Assembly (NCBI GenBank): GCA_946183925.1
Contig: CAMHDS010000024.1
Location: 1 to 32,868 of the forward strand
DNA: 32,868 nucleotides
Direction: 5' to 3'
From: an uncultured Fibrobacter sp.
GTDB taxonomy: Bacteria > Fibrobacterota > Fibrobacteria > Fibrobacterales > Fibrobacteraceae
The translations under genes and the position numbers were made by a program. Each line of letters starts with the position of its first letter. Position 1 is the first letter of the stretch. Positions 23,723 through 31,900 of the stretch are shown here, in pieces. The notes under the pieces are model-generated. The model did no database searches, had not been told where the DNA came from, and saw nothing but the letters and a program-made list of their open reading frames with translations.

Positions 23723-24866
23723 TTACTTAAGTTCGAACTGTTTCAAGAAGGGCCAGCCTATGGAAGCATTACCTTGATCATGTCCGTTACCATTGCCACC
23801 TGCATTTTTATCGACGCAAAGAACAACTTTCACGTCACCGTTGCATTTGGAGTATTCTTTGCAGCCATTGGAATTGGTCGTGGGATTATCTGTACAACCA
23901 TTCTTTTGGGCCCAGAAACTGAAATTAGCTTCTGCCCCCAAGAAATCCAAACCGTCATTATAGCCGCTCAGTCCACCTCCATATTTACAAACGATGTCTT
24001 GTGTTCCACGGAACATGATAATGGGAATAGGCCGAACAGGATTGCATGACGCACTATTCGTCTTATTCAAGTCCATAGCTGCAGGAGCCACAGCGGCATA
24101 GACATCAGCCATGTTGCACGCCACATGGTTAGTCATGCCGCCACCCATGGAGAAACCCGTTGCATAAATCTTTCTAGGATTAATACAAACCTCTTCCTGA
24201 ACTTTCTTAATCATTTCCCGCGAGAATTTAATGTCGTCATCATTAGAGCAGCACGGGCCAACATTCCAACCAGCGCTCCAGTTACCCATACCAGTACCAT
24301 CCGGATAGAGAGAAATTTTACGCTCATATAATGGTCTCCCGCCGACTTAGTCTTGCCGACGCAACTCGTGGGGACATCTGGAGGCGTAAATGTGGAGGCC
24401 TGGGAGCTACTAGAAGTATTACTGAACGGATTCCATGCAGAACTGGAAGAACCGGAACCAGATACTTCTTCCATGACAATTTCCACACCCGTCTCATTTT
24501 CCTGAGTCATCGTGTAGACTTTGTTCTGATAGCCTTCCTTGGCAAAGTTGAAACTTGGCATTCACGTTCACAAGGCTCAAAATTTCATTATTGAAGGCTA
24601 CCGACATGGCAGAGTATGCCTGACCACGTATCGCTGCAGAATTCTCGTCAAAACTGAAGGCTCCGGACTCGTCCGTCAACCACGTCTTTCCAGAACTATC
24701 GAAACTCCCGATTAACACACCAGCGAGCGGTGTACCCGTGGTATTTTTGACTGTCCCGGAAATGCTCCACCCGAAAGAGGGGACGCTTAGCGACAAACCG
24801 AGCACTGCAACCCTGCCGAGAAATATATATAAAAAGTGCCCTTACACGATGTAAAACTTTATTCAT
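23723..24866 (-). pseudogene. CE1-type feruloyl esterase gene broken by three frameshifts
   Basis: Four in-order fragments form one ancestral protein. The first is MNKVLHRVRALFIYI from ATG 24866, a likely signal peptide start. Next is VAVLGLSLSVPSFGWSISG plus a carboxypeptidase-regulatory-like domain (TPLAGVLIGSF, TDESGAFSF). Then come FNFAKEGYQNKVYTMTQ and a Ser-rich linker ending CVGKTKS. Last is GGRPLYERKISLYPDGTG and an esterase domain with GFSMGGGM (nucleophile motif) and NGHDQGN near the end. Frame changes fall at about 24819-24833, 24553-24565 and 24338-24346; each is explained by a one-base change. Neighbouring genes over more than 20 kb show none, which favours true decay over sequencing error. 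When intact it would have cleaved feruloyl or similar esters. It ends directly against the GH27 stop codon. Confidence 0.8.
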
Positions 24867-24905
24867 CTCATTTAAAATACCCTTTTTTAGGCTAATTTCG
24901 CCATT

Positions 24906-24915
24906 CCCCCCCCCC
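24906..24915. repeat. Run of ten C residues
   Basis: A homopolymer of 10 C bases lies in the divergent promoter region between the esterase pseudogene and the GH10 gene, next to a palindrome. Such runs can vary in length by slippage. Confidence 0.8.
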
Positions 24916-24975
24916 ATGGACAATTTGTCAATGGAATATTCCAAAATGGAACGAATTTTGGGCTTTATCTAGATA
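24914..24975 (+). promoter_or_regulatory. Promoter region of the GH10 gene with two palindromes
   Basis: ATGGACAATTTGTCAATG lies at 24916-24933, followed by the perfect 12-bp palindrome TGGAATATTCCA (24932-24943). TTTTGGGC follows at 24956-24963 and then TCTAGATAG. The spacing of GGAC to TTTTGGGC (38 bp) is nearly the same as upstream of the TIGR02147 gene (37 bp), suggesting shared control. Confidence 0.5.
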
Positions 24976-25003
24976 GATTTAGAGAAACAAAAGAGTGTTT
25001 ACT

Positions 25004-26908
25004 ATGAAAATTTCAAAAACAATCTCTCTCTTGGCCCTGACTGGGCTATTTTCCATGGCAAATGCCGGCCTTGCCGATGGTGCGACAAAGTTCGTCGGCA
25101 ACATCACAACTAGCGGACAAGTCCGTTCCGACTTTGGTACCTACTGGAACCAGATTACTGCCGAAAACGAATGTAAGTGGGCTTCCATTGAAGGTACCCG
25201 CGGCCAGTACAATTTTGCCGGTTGTAAAGCAGCCTATAACAAGGCGAAAGAAAATGGTTGGCACTTCAAGTTCCATGCCTTGATATGGGGTTCCCAGTAT
25301 CCGAGTTGGTTGAACGGTATGAGCGTCAATGACACAAAAACCGCAATTACACAATGGTTTGACAAGGTCAAGGAAAATTTCCCCGATCTGGAAATGATTG
25401 ACGTGGTGAATGAAGCTATTCGTGGACAATACAAGGGCGAAGGATTAAGCGAATACCATTCTTGCTATTCGGTGTATCCTAAGTACAATGAAAAGGGCGA
25501 AGTGCGATGTGCAAATTCGACAAACAAAATCGTTGAAGCCCTCGGTGGAGACAACGGCCAATATGACTTTATTACCAAAGCTTTCGAAATGGCTCGCGAG
25601 CGCTGGCCCAAAGCCATTCTGATTTACAACGACTTCAACACCATCCAGTGGAGCAGGGAAGACGGTATTAAACTTATCCAGACCATTAAGAATAACGGAG
25701 CCGAAATAGATGCTTATGGTTTACAGGCACATGACTTGCAGAAAATTGGCGGTGGTGCCAACGGTACTGGTGGTGGCGGCTCCTGCTATGAACTTGAAAA
25801 CGTAAAAAAAGCTCTTGAACAGATTTGGGATGGTACCAAGCTACCGATATTCATTTCTGAATATGACATTGCTTCGAATGACGACACAGACCAAGAAAAT
25901 TGCTATAAGCAACAGATTGCATACTTCATGGAAAACGAGCATGTCGCTGGAATTACCATCTGGGGCTATGTTTATGGAAAAACATGGACTTCCGGCGGAA
26001 ACTCGGGAATTATTAAGGATAACAACGGAACTATTACAGACCGCCCGGCTATGACCTGGCTGAAACAATACCTTTCCACACACACAGGAAATAATACAAC
26101 AGGGCTTGCTACAGGAATTACAATTCCCCCCGAGCCCCAGAAGCCCTTCAAAGGCAAAGCTTTCGATATCCTTGCAGACCGAATCGAAGCTGAAGACTTT
26201 GACGTTCCAGGGGTGGGCCGAAACGAAGACGGCACATCCAATGCCTCCTACAATGATGCGGAATCCGATAACCAGGGCAAGAGCACCTATCGTCAAGGCA
26301 CTGGCGTAGACATCAAGGACAACGTAGGCAGCAACCAACATGCTATTGGCTGGAACGCCACTGGCGACTGGCTGGAATACACTATTAACGTTCCCGAGGC
26401 TGGCGACTACACTCTGTTTGCTGCAGTGTCTGGCGAAGGCGGCCAGTTGCAATTCTCCTTGGACGGCGGCGATATTGGTGATCTCCTTACTGTGTCCAAG
26501 TCCAATGCCGAACCTTCTGACGAAGAAGTAGACGAAGCCGTCTATGGTGATTTCTTCAAGGTAAAGACCAATGTGACCCTTCCCGCCGGTCAGCATGTCT
26601 TACGCATGACCGTTGTCCAACAGTGGTTTGACCTTGACTACTTCAACTTTGTGAAGGGCAAGGACGCCGAAGACAACGCTCCCGTTGGCACCGAAGCCAT
26701 TGCCAAGAATCTCCACATGATTACAAACACTGCCAGCGATTTTGATATCATCGATATCCATGGCATACGTCTCGGTCGCGTAAATGCAAAGTCCATGGCT
26801 CAGGCTGTAGAAATCGCCAAGACTAGCAACATGATCAAGTCCTCTGGCATCTACTACATCCGCTCCAAGGCCACCGGAAAGATCCAGAGTTTGCGTATCG
26901 CAAAATAA
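25004..26908 (+). CDS. GH10 endo-beta-1,4-xylanase with CBM6 and C-terminal module
   Basis: A 634-residue secreted xylanase. Signal peptide 1-21 (ends ANA), GH10 barrel about 22-345, Thr/Gly linker, CBM6 about 376-553 (DRIEAEDFDVPG, NATGDWLEYT, QQWFDLDYFNF), C-terminal module about 575-634 (FDIIDIHGIRLGRV..., GIYYIRSKATG). The acid/base is E137 (DVVNEAIRG) and the nucleophile E286 (ISEYDI). The family's FHALIWGSQYP stretch and WGYVYGKTW tryptophans are present. GH10 xylanases with CBM6 and a basic terminal module are known from F. succinogenes. The start ATG at 25004 has GAG 8-10 nt upstream; a GTG at 24995 is in frame. It is monocistronic: its own promoter lies upstream and a strong terminator follows. 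Confidence 0.93.
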   Translation: MKISKTISLLALTGLFSMANAGLADGATKFVGNITTSGQVRSDFGTYWNQITAENECKWASIEGTRGQYNFAGCKAAYNKAKENGWHFKFHALIWGSQYPSWLNGMSVNDTKTAITQWFDKVKENFPDLEMIDVVNEAIRGQYKGEGLSEYHSCYSVYPKYNEKGEVRCANSTNKIVEALGGDNGQYDFITKAFEMARERWPKAILIYNDFNTIQWSREDGIKLIQTIKNNGAEIDAYGLQAHDLQKIGGGANGTGGGGSCYELENVKKALEQIWDGTKLPIFISEYDIASNDDTDQENCYKQQIAYFMENEHVAGITIWGYVYGKTWTSGGNSGIIKDNNGTITDRPAMTWLKQYLSTHTGNNTTGLATGITIPPEPQKPFKGKAFDILADRIEAEDFDVPGVGRNEDGTSNASYNDAESDNQGKSTYRQGTGVDIKDNVGSNQHAIGWNATGDWLEYTINVPEAGDYTLFAAVSGEGGQLQFSLDGGDIGDLLTVSKSNAEPSDEEVDEAVYGDFFKVKTNVTLPAGQHVLRMTVVQQWFDLDYFNFVKGKDAEDNAPVGTEAIAKNLHMITNTASDFDIIDIHGIRLGRVNAKSMAQAVEIAKTSNMIKSSGIYYIRSKATGKIQSLRIAK

Positions 26909-26931
26909 GTACACCCAAACACCCAATACCC

Positions 26932-26966
26932 CACCCTGGAACGTCCGTTCCAGGGTGATTTTTTAT
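26932..26966 (+). terminator. Strong intrinsic terminator after GH10
   Basis: The perfect 12-base arms CACCCTGGAACG and CGTTCCAGGGTG around a TC centre are followed by ATTTTTTAT. The hflX start codon lies only 12 nt beyond the T-tract. Confidence 0.9.
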
Positions 26967-26977
26967 ATTTCCGACTA

Positions 26978-28144
26978 ATGAGAGAACCCGCGGAACATAG
27001 GCAAGAAAAGGAAAAGTGCATCCTCGTAGGAATAGCCACCCCGAAGGTGCGCCCCTGGCTTGCCCAGGAGCAGCTTGCGGAACTGGGCCGCCTCGCCGAG
27101 ACCGCAGGAGCCGTCGTTTCGGCCTCCTACCTGCAGCGGGTCCAGAACTTTAGCCCAGCCACCCTCATCGGCGAAGGCAAGGTCGAAGAAATCAAGCATG
27201 CCCTAGCCCAGCTGGACGCCAAAATGATGGTTTTTGACGACGACCTTTCGGGCTCCCAAGTGCGCAACCTAGAACAGCGCCTGCCGGGAATCAAGGTGCT
27301 GGACCGTACGGGCCTGATTCTGGACATTTTCGCCAAGCACGCCATCACGGCAGAAAGCCGCCTGATGGTGGAAGTGGCTCAGCTCCAGTACATGATGCCC
27401 CGCCTCACTAGGGCCTGGACCCACCTTTGCCGCCAGCACAACGGAGGCATCGGCACCAAGGGACCCGGCGAAACCCAGCTGGAAACGGACCGCCGCATGA
27501 TCCGCAAGCGCATCCAGGAGCTGAAAAAGAAGCTGGCCAAAATCGAGGACTCCCGGGAAAGCCAGGCCGAAAAGCGAAACGACATATTCCAGGTGGGAAT
27601 CGTAGGCTACACCAACGCCGGAAAGTCCACCCTGACAAACCGCCTCACCGGAGCCGACGTGTACGTAGAGGACAAGCTGTTCGCCACGCTGGACAGCACC
27701 ACCCGCAAGCTCTACCTAGATGGCGAAAACATTATTCTTTCGGACACAGTAGGTTTTATCCGCAAGCTCCCCCACAACCTTATCGAGACCTTCAAGAGCA
27801 CCCTGGGCGTGGCGGCCCATGCAGACTGCATTTTGGAGGTGGTAGACGGTTCCGCTCCCGACTACCGGGAACATCTGGAAGTGACCCACAAGACCCTGGA
27901 AGGCATCATCGACGAAAGCACGCCCCGCATTCGGGTATTCAACAAGGTGGAAATCGCCGACGAAGCACGCCGAACCGAACTTTTGCAGAACTACCCAGAG
28001 GCAATCCAGATCAGCGCCAAGGAGAACATCGGCATGGAGCGGCTCCGCAAGGAATTCAGGGACCAGCTGGAACGCTGGAAAGAACGCCGAACCGCCCGAG
28101 AGGCCGAAGAAAAGGAACGTGCCGAGGCGGCATGGCCTGATTGA
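26978..28144 (+). CDS. hflX: HflX ribosome-associated GTPase
   Basis: A 388-residue GTPase that binds the 50S subunit and, in other bacteria, rescues or splits stalled ribosomes. The N-terminal HflX domain is complete (GRLAETAGAVVSA, FSPATLIGEGKVEEI, DDLSGSQVRNLE, VLDRTGLILDIF). A basic helical segment follows (GIGTKGPGETQLETDRR, the family signature). The G domain has G1 GYTNAGKST near residue 210, G2 region ATLDSTTR, G3 SDTVGFIRKLPH and G4 NKVE. The start is the first ATG after the GH10 terminator. No Shine-Dalgarno is seen and TATATT lies 9 nt upstream, so the mRNA may have almost no leader. The stop codon overlaps a heptamer tract. Confidence 0.95.
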   Translation: MREPAEHRQEKEKCILVGIATPKVRPWLAQEQLAELGRLAETAGAVVSASYLQRVQNFSPATLIGEGKVEEIKHALAQLDAKMMVFDDDLSGSQVRNLEQRLPGIKVLDRTGLILDIFAKHAITAESRLMVEVAQLQYMMPRLTRAWTHLCRQHNGGIGTKGPGETQLETDRRMIRKRIQELKKKLAKIEDSRESQAEKRNDIFQVGIVGYTNAGKSTLTNRLTGADVYVEDKLFATLDSTTRKLYLDGENIILSDTVGFIRKLPHNLIETFKSTLGVAAHADCILEVVDGSAPDYREHLEVTHKTLEGIIDESTPRIRVFNKVEIADEARRTELLQNYPEAIQISAKENIGMERLRKEFRDQLERWKERRTAREAEEKERAEAAWPD

Positions 28145-28177
28145 TTAGGAATTCAGATTTCGGAGTTCAGAATTTAA
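28143..28177. repeat. Heptamer-phased tract, GAATTNG class (site F)
   Basis: Five 7-bp units read GATTAGG, AATTCAG, ATTTCGG, AGTTCAG, AATTTAA. The first overlaps the hflX stop codon. Confidence 0.7.
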
Positions 28178-28223
28178 AATATATAATGTGAAGAGAATCA
28201 TGTAGAGTGCGGAACGAGGTTTA

Positions 28224-28925
28224 ATGAACAAAGAGGAACTTAAAGAAAAATACGGTAAGAAGCGAGTGCCTCACGAATGGCGCGGGACGGACAAGTTTAC
28301 CGCCCTGGTCACCACCTTCTTTGGCTCGGGAATGAGCCCGAAGGCCCCTGGAACCATGGGCAGCCTCGCTGCGGCCGTAGTGGCCTACCCTATGGCCATT
28401 TTAGCAGTCTATTCTGGTTTTACTATCGGCTGGGGCGGATTATCCCACGAAACCGAAGAATTTTGGATGAACGGGCTTCTTTCAATTATTCTCCAGCCAC
28501 ACAATGCAACTTATTCCGGACTAAGCCCCCTATTTTTTATTGCAGCCCTTATCGTATTCTTCGCAGCCATTCCCTTCGTGAACAAGGCCATGCGGGACAC
28601 GGGCACCGAAGACCCGGGCTGGATCGTAATTGACGAGGTCTGTGGAATCTTCATGACATTTGCATTTATCAGTCCCGTCTGGATAAAATATCTCCCCTTC
28701 ATCATACTTCCTTTGGGCTTCGGGCTATTCCGTTTCTTTGACATCCTTAAACCATTGGGTATCCACCGATTCGAGAAATTTCCCAAAGGGTGGGGGGTCA
28801 TGGCCGATGACCTCTTGGGAGGAATCTATGCTGGACTGACATTGATGATACTTACTATTCCCATAAGTTTCATAGGCACACTTCTTCATCTCGCATTCTT
28901 GTTAGGTCCTGATTACCATGACTAA
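28224..28925 (+). CDS. pgpA: Phosphatidylglycerophosphatase A
   Basis: A 233-residue membrane enzyme that dephosphorylates phosphatidylglycerol phosphate to phosphatidylglycerol at the inner membrane. Family motifs: FFGSGMSPKAPGTMGSLAA, DPGWIVIDEVCGIF, FRFFDILKPLGIHRFEK, GWGVMADDLLGGIYAG, with several hydrophobic helices. It is longer than the usual 160-170 residues because of an insertion between the first two motifs (about residues 60-100). A GAGG lies a few nt before the ATG. Its last 8 bp overlap the start of the GH5-GT2 fusion gene (ATGACTAA), so the two are probably translationally coupled. Confidence 0.93.
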   Translation: MNKEELKEKYGKKRVPHEWRGTDKFTALVTTFFGSGMSPKAPGTMGSLAAAVVAYPMAILAVYSGFTIGWGGLSHETEEFWMNGLLSIILQPHNATYSGLSPLFFIAALIVFFAAIPFVNKAMRDTGTEDPGWIVIDEVCGIFMTFAFISPVWIKYLPFIILPLGFGLFRFFDILKPLGIHRFEKFPKGWGVMADDLLGGIYAGLTLMILTIPISFIGTLLHLAFLLGPDYHD

Positions 28926-31900
28926 CTTAAAACGCCTGCTCTTATTGCTGTTTTTTGCCTTCGTTACTTTTGCCAATGCAGAGGTTATAAACGCTAGGCC
29001 TTCTGTTAACGGCAAACTCCACGTTCAAGGCACCGACCTTTTTGACGAACATGGCAATCAAGTGGTATTGAAGGGCCCAAGCACCCACGGCCTCACCTGG
29101 TTTCCGCAGTTCGTGAACAATGGTCTTTTCCACCAGCTCAGCAGGGAATGGAACACGAACCTGATTCGCCTAGCCATGTATTCCGACGACTACGTGAACG
29201 GCGACCGTAAAAAAAATCTAGAGATACTCCGCAAGGGCGTGCAGTATGCCATCGAAAACGACATGTATGTGATGGTGGACTGGCATATTCTCATCGACAA
29301 CAATCCGAACGAGAACCTGGCCGAAGCCATCAACTTCTTCAACATGATGGCCAGGGAGTACGCCGATGTGCCCAATGTGATTTTTGAAATCTGCAACGAG
29401 CCCAACGGAGACTGCACCTGGGAAGACATCAAGGAATACGCAAACATCATCATTCCCGTCATACGCAGGCACATGCCCGACGCCCTGATTCTCATTGGCA
29501 CTCCCAACTTTGATCGAGACATCCAGGACCCGGCGAAAGACCCGGTGGCATTTGACAACGTGATGTACGCCTTCCACTTCTACGCCACCTCCCACAAGGG
29601 CGAATCGCTTGCGCTCCTCAAGGAAGTCGTAGGCGGCGGCACTCCCATATTTATTACCGAAAGCGGCCTCTGCGAAGCCAGCGGCGACGGAAAGATCGAC
29701 CTGGAGAGCGTCAAGCTGTGGTACGCCACCCTGGACTCCCTGCACCTGAGTTACACCATCTGGAGCATGTCCAACAAGGAAGAGGAATCTGCCATGATCC
29801 GCTCTGACTCACGAGCGGTGGAATACCTTACCGAAGAAGACCTGAGCCTTTCGGGCCTCTACGCGCGAGCGCTGTTCCAGGGAGGCGACCTAAACCAGAT
29901 TCCCCTGGTCTATAAGCCCGTATCGAATTTCAAGATTCTCGCTCGTACAAAGCCCTATATTGTGTGGGCCATATTTGCCGCTCCCGTATTTGTATTGCTT
30001 GCCATCATATTCCTGTTCCAAAAAATCAAGAAAAGATTCAGGAACAAGAAAAACCGCACCTACGACGACCTGCTTAAATTCAGCAAGAACGAAAGCGCGA
30101 AAAAATTCAACTCAAAGCCGGCAAAGCAGTTCCTTGGCGACCTGTTCCTTTTCTTGAGTACGTTCTGCACGTCAATTTATCTCTGCTGGCGCTTTACGTG
30201 TTCCATTCCGTATGCCTACGGATGGGTCGCCATCATCGGAAGCTGCATCCTGCTCGCCATAGAAGTCCTCGGTTTTATCGAATCACTCATACATTATGGC
30301 GGAATGCTCAAGCTACGGGAACATCCCCTGCCCGAAATTGCCGACACGGACTACCCCGACGTGGATATTTTCATTTCCACATACAACGAGCCCCCGGAAC
30401 TTTTACGCAAGACCATCGTCGGCTGCAAGCACATGGACTACCCCGACCGCTCCAAGGTGCACATCAACCTCTGCGACGACAACCGACGTAGCGAAATGCG
30501 CAAACTCGCCGAGGAACTGGAGATAAACTACTTCGACCGCCCGAATAACGAGGGCGCGAAGGCCGGCAACTTGAACGCGGCACTCGCCCGCACGAGTTCG
30601 CCCTACGTGGTGACCTTCGACGCGGACATGATTCCGCAGAGAAAGTTCTTGCTCAGGACTATCCCCTATTTTGTGGATGCAGAACGCATCAACGCAAGCC
30701 TCCCCGAAGAAAAACGCCGCCCCCTCGGGTTTATCCAGACGCCGCAGAGTTTCTACACGCCCGACGTATTCCAGCACAACCTCTATGCCGAAAGAAAGGT
30801 TCCCAACGAGCAGGACTATTTCTACTGCGTCATCGAGGCGGCAAAGACATCCACAAACAGCGTGATTTACGGCGGTTCCAACACGATTATCTCCCGCAAG
30901 GCCCTGGAAGATATCGGCGGGTTCTACACGAAATCCATCACAGAAGACTTTGCCACTGGCATGCTGATTGAATCGGCAGGCTACGTGAGCCTCGGTCTTT
31001 CGCAGCCTCTCGCCTCGGGTATCGCTCCCTCCACATTCAAGGAGCACATCCAGCAACGCACCCGCTGGGGCCGCGGCGTTATCGCAACCGCAAAGCAGCT
31101 CAAGTTCTTGTTCAACCGCAAACTGGGCATTTCGCAGAAACTGAGTTACCTGAGTTCCGTACTTTACTGGTTCTCCCCCGTCAAGAACCTCGTCTATCTG
31201 CTTGCACCGCTCACATTCGCCGTATTCTGCATCCCGATTTTCAAGTGTACGCTTATCGACCTCGCCCTGTTCTGGCTCCCCATGCACCTGATGTCCATGT
31301 GGGCCCTCCGCATCACGAGCCAGGGGAAGATTTCTGCCCGCTGGAGCGGCATCTACGAGACATCCGTCACGCCCTTCCTACTTATGCCGATAATCAAAGA
31401 GACTCTGGGCATTACCCTTTCTAAATTCAAGGTGACAAAGAAAGACAAACGCAATTTCCATAATAAAGCCGACAAGAAAACCATCGCCCCCTTCGCCGTA
31501 ATGCTCGCCCTGACCGTCGCAGGCATCGTCCACATGAGTTATATGATTATCGCGCTCGGGTATATCGAAATTCTCGCCGTGCTCTTCTGGCTTTTGCGCA
31601 ACGCCTACTACCTCACCATGTGCATGTTCCTCGGGATGGGGCGCGATTCCGATGGCGAACCCGTGAAGGTCCTTGCCGCCGAAAGGGCGATGGTGAAAAA
31701 ACAGGATGGCCACGAAATCAAGGGTATTACCACGAAACTCACAGAACACGGCGTGGACATCTTTACCGACGAACTGAACATCCTGAACCTGGGCGAACCC
31801 ATCAGCCTCACCCTATCGAAGAAGATGTACACCTTGCAGGTTACGGGAACTGTCGTTGCCATCCGCTATACACGAAGCCCGCGCATCCCGAGCGTCTATA

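Noticed and set aside
24211..24805. Two or three separate small genes on the minus strand
   Set aside because: Their translations join end to end into one CE1-type protein with small frame changes, so they are treated as fragments of one pseudogene.
27427..28140. 237-codon alternative plus-strand frame inside hflX
   Set aside because: Pro/Arg/His-rich translation typical of an out-of-frame reading of GC-rich coding DNA; hflX is intact in its own frame.
30403..31287. 294-codon minus-strand open frame inside the fusion gene
   Set aside because: Shadow of the GT2 region on the opposite strand.
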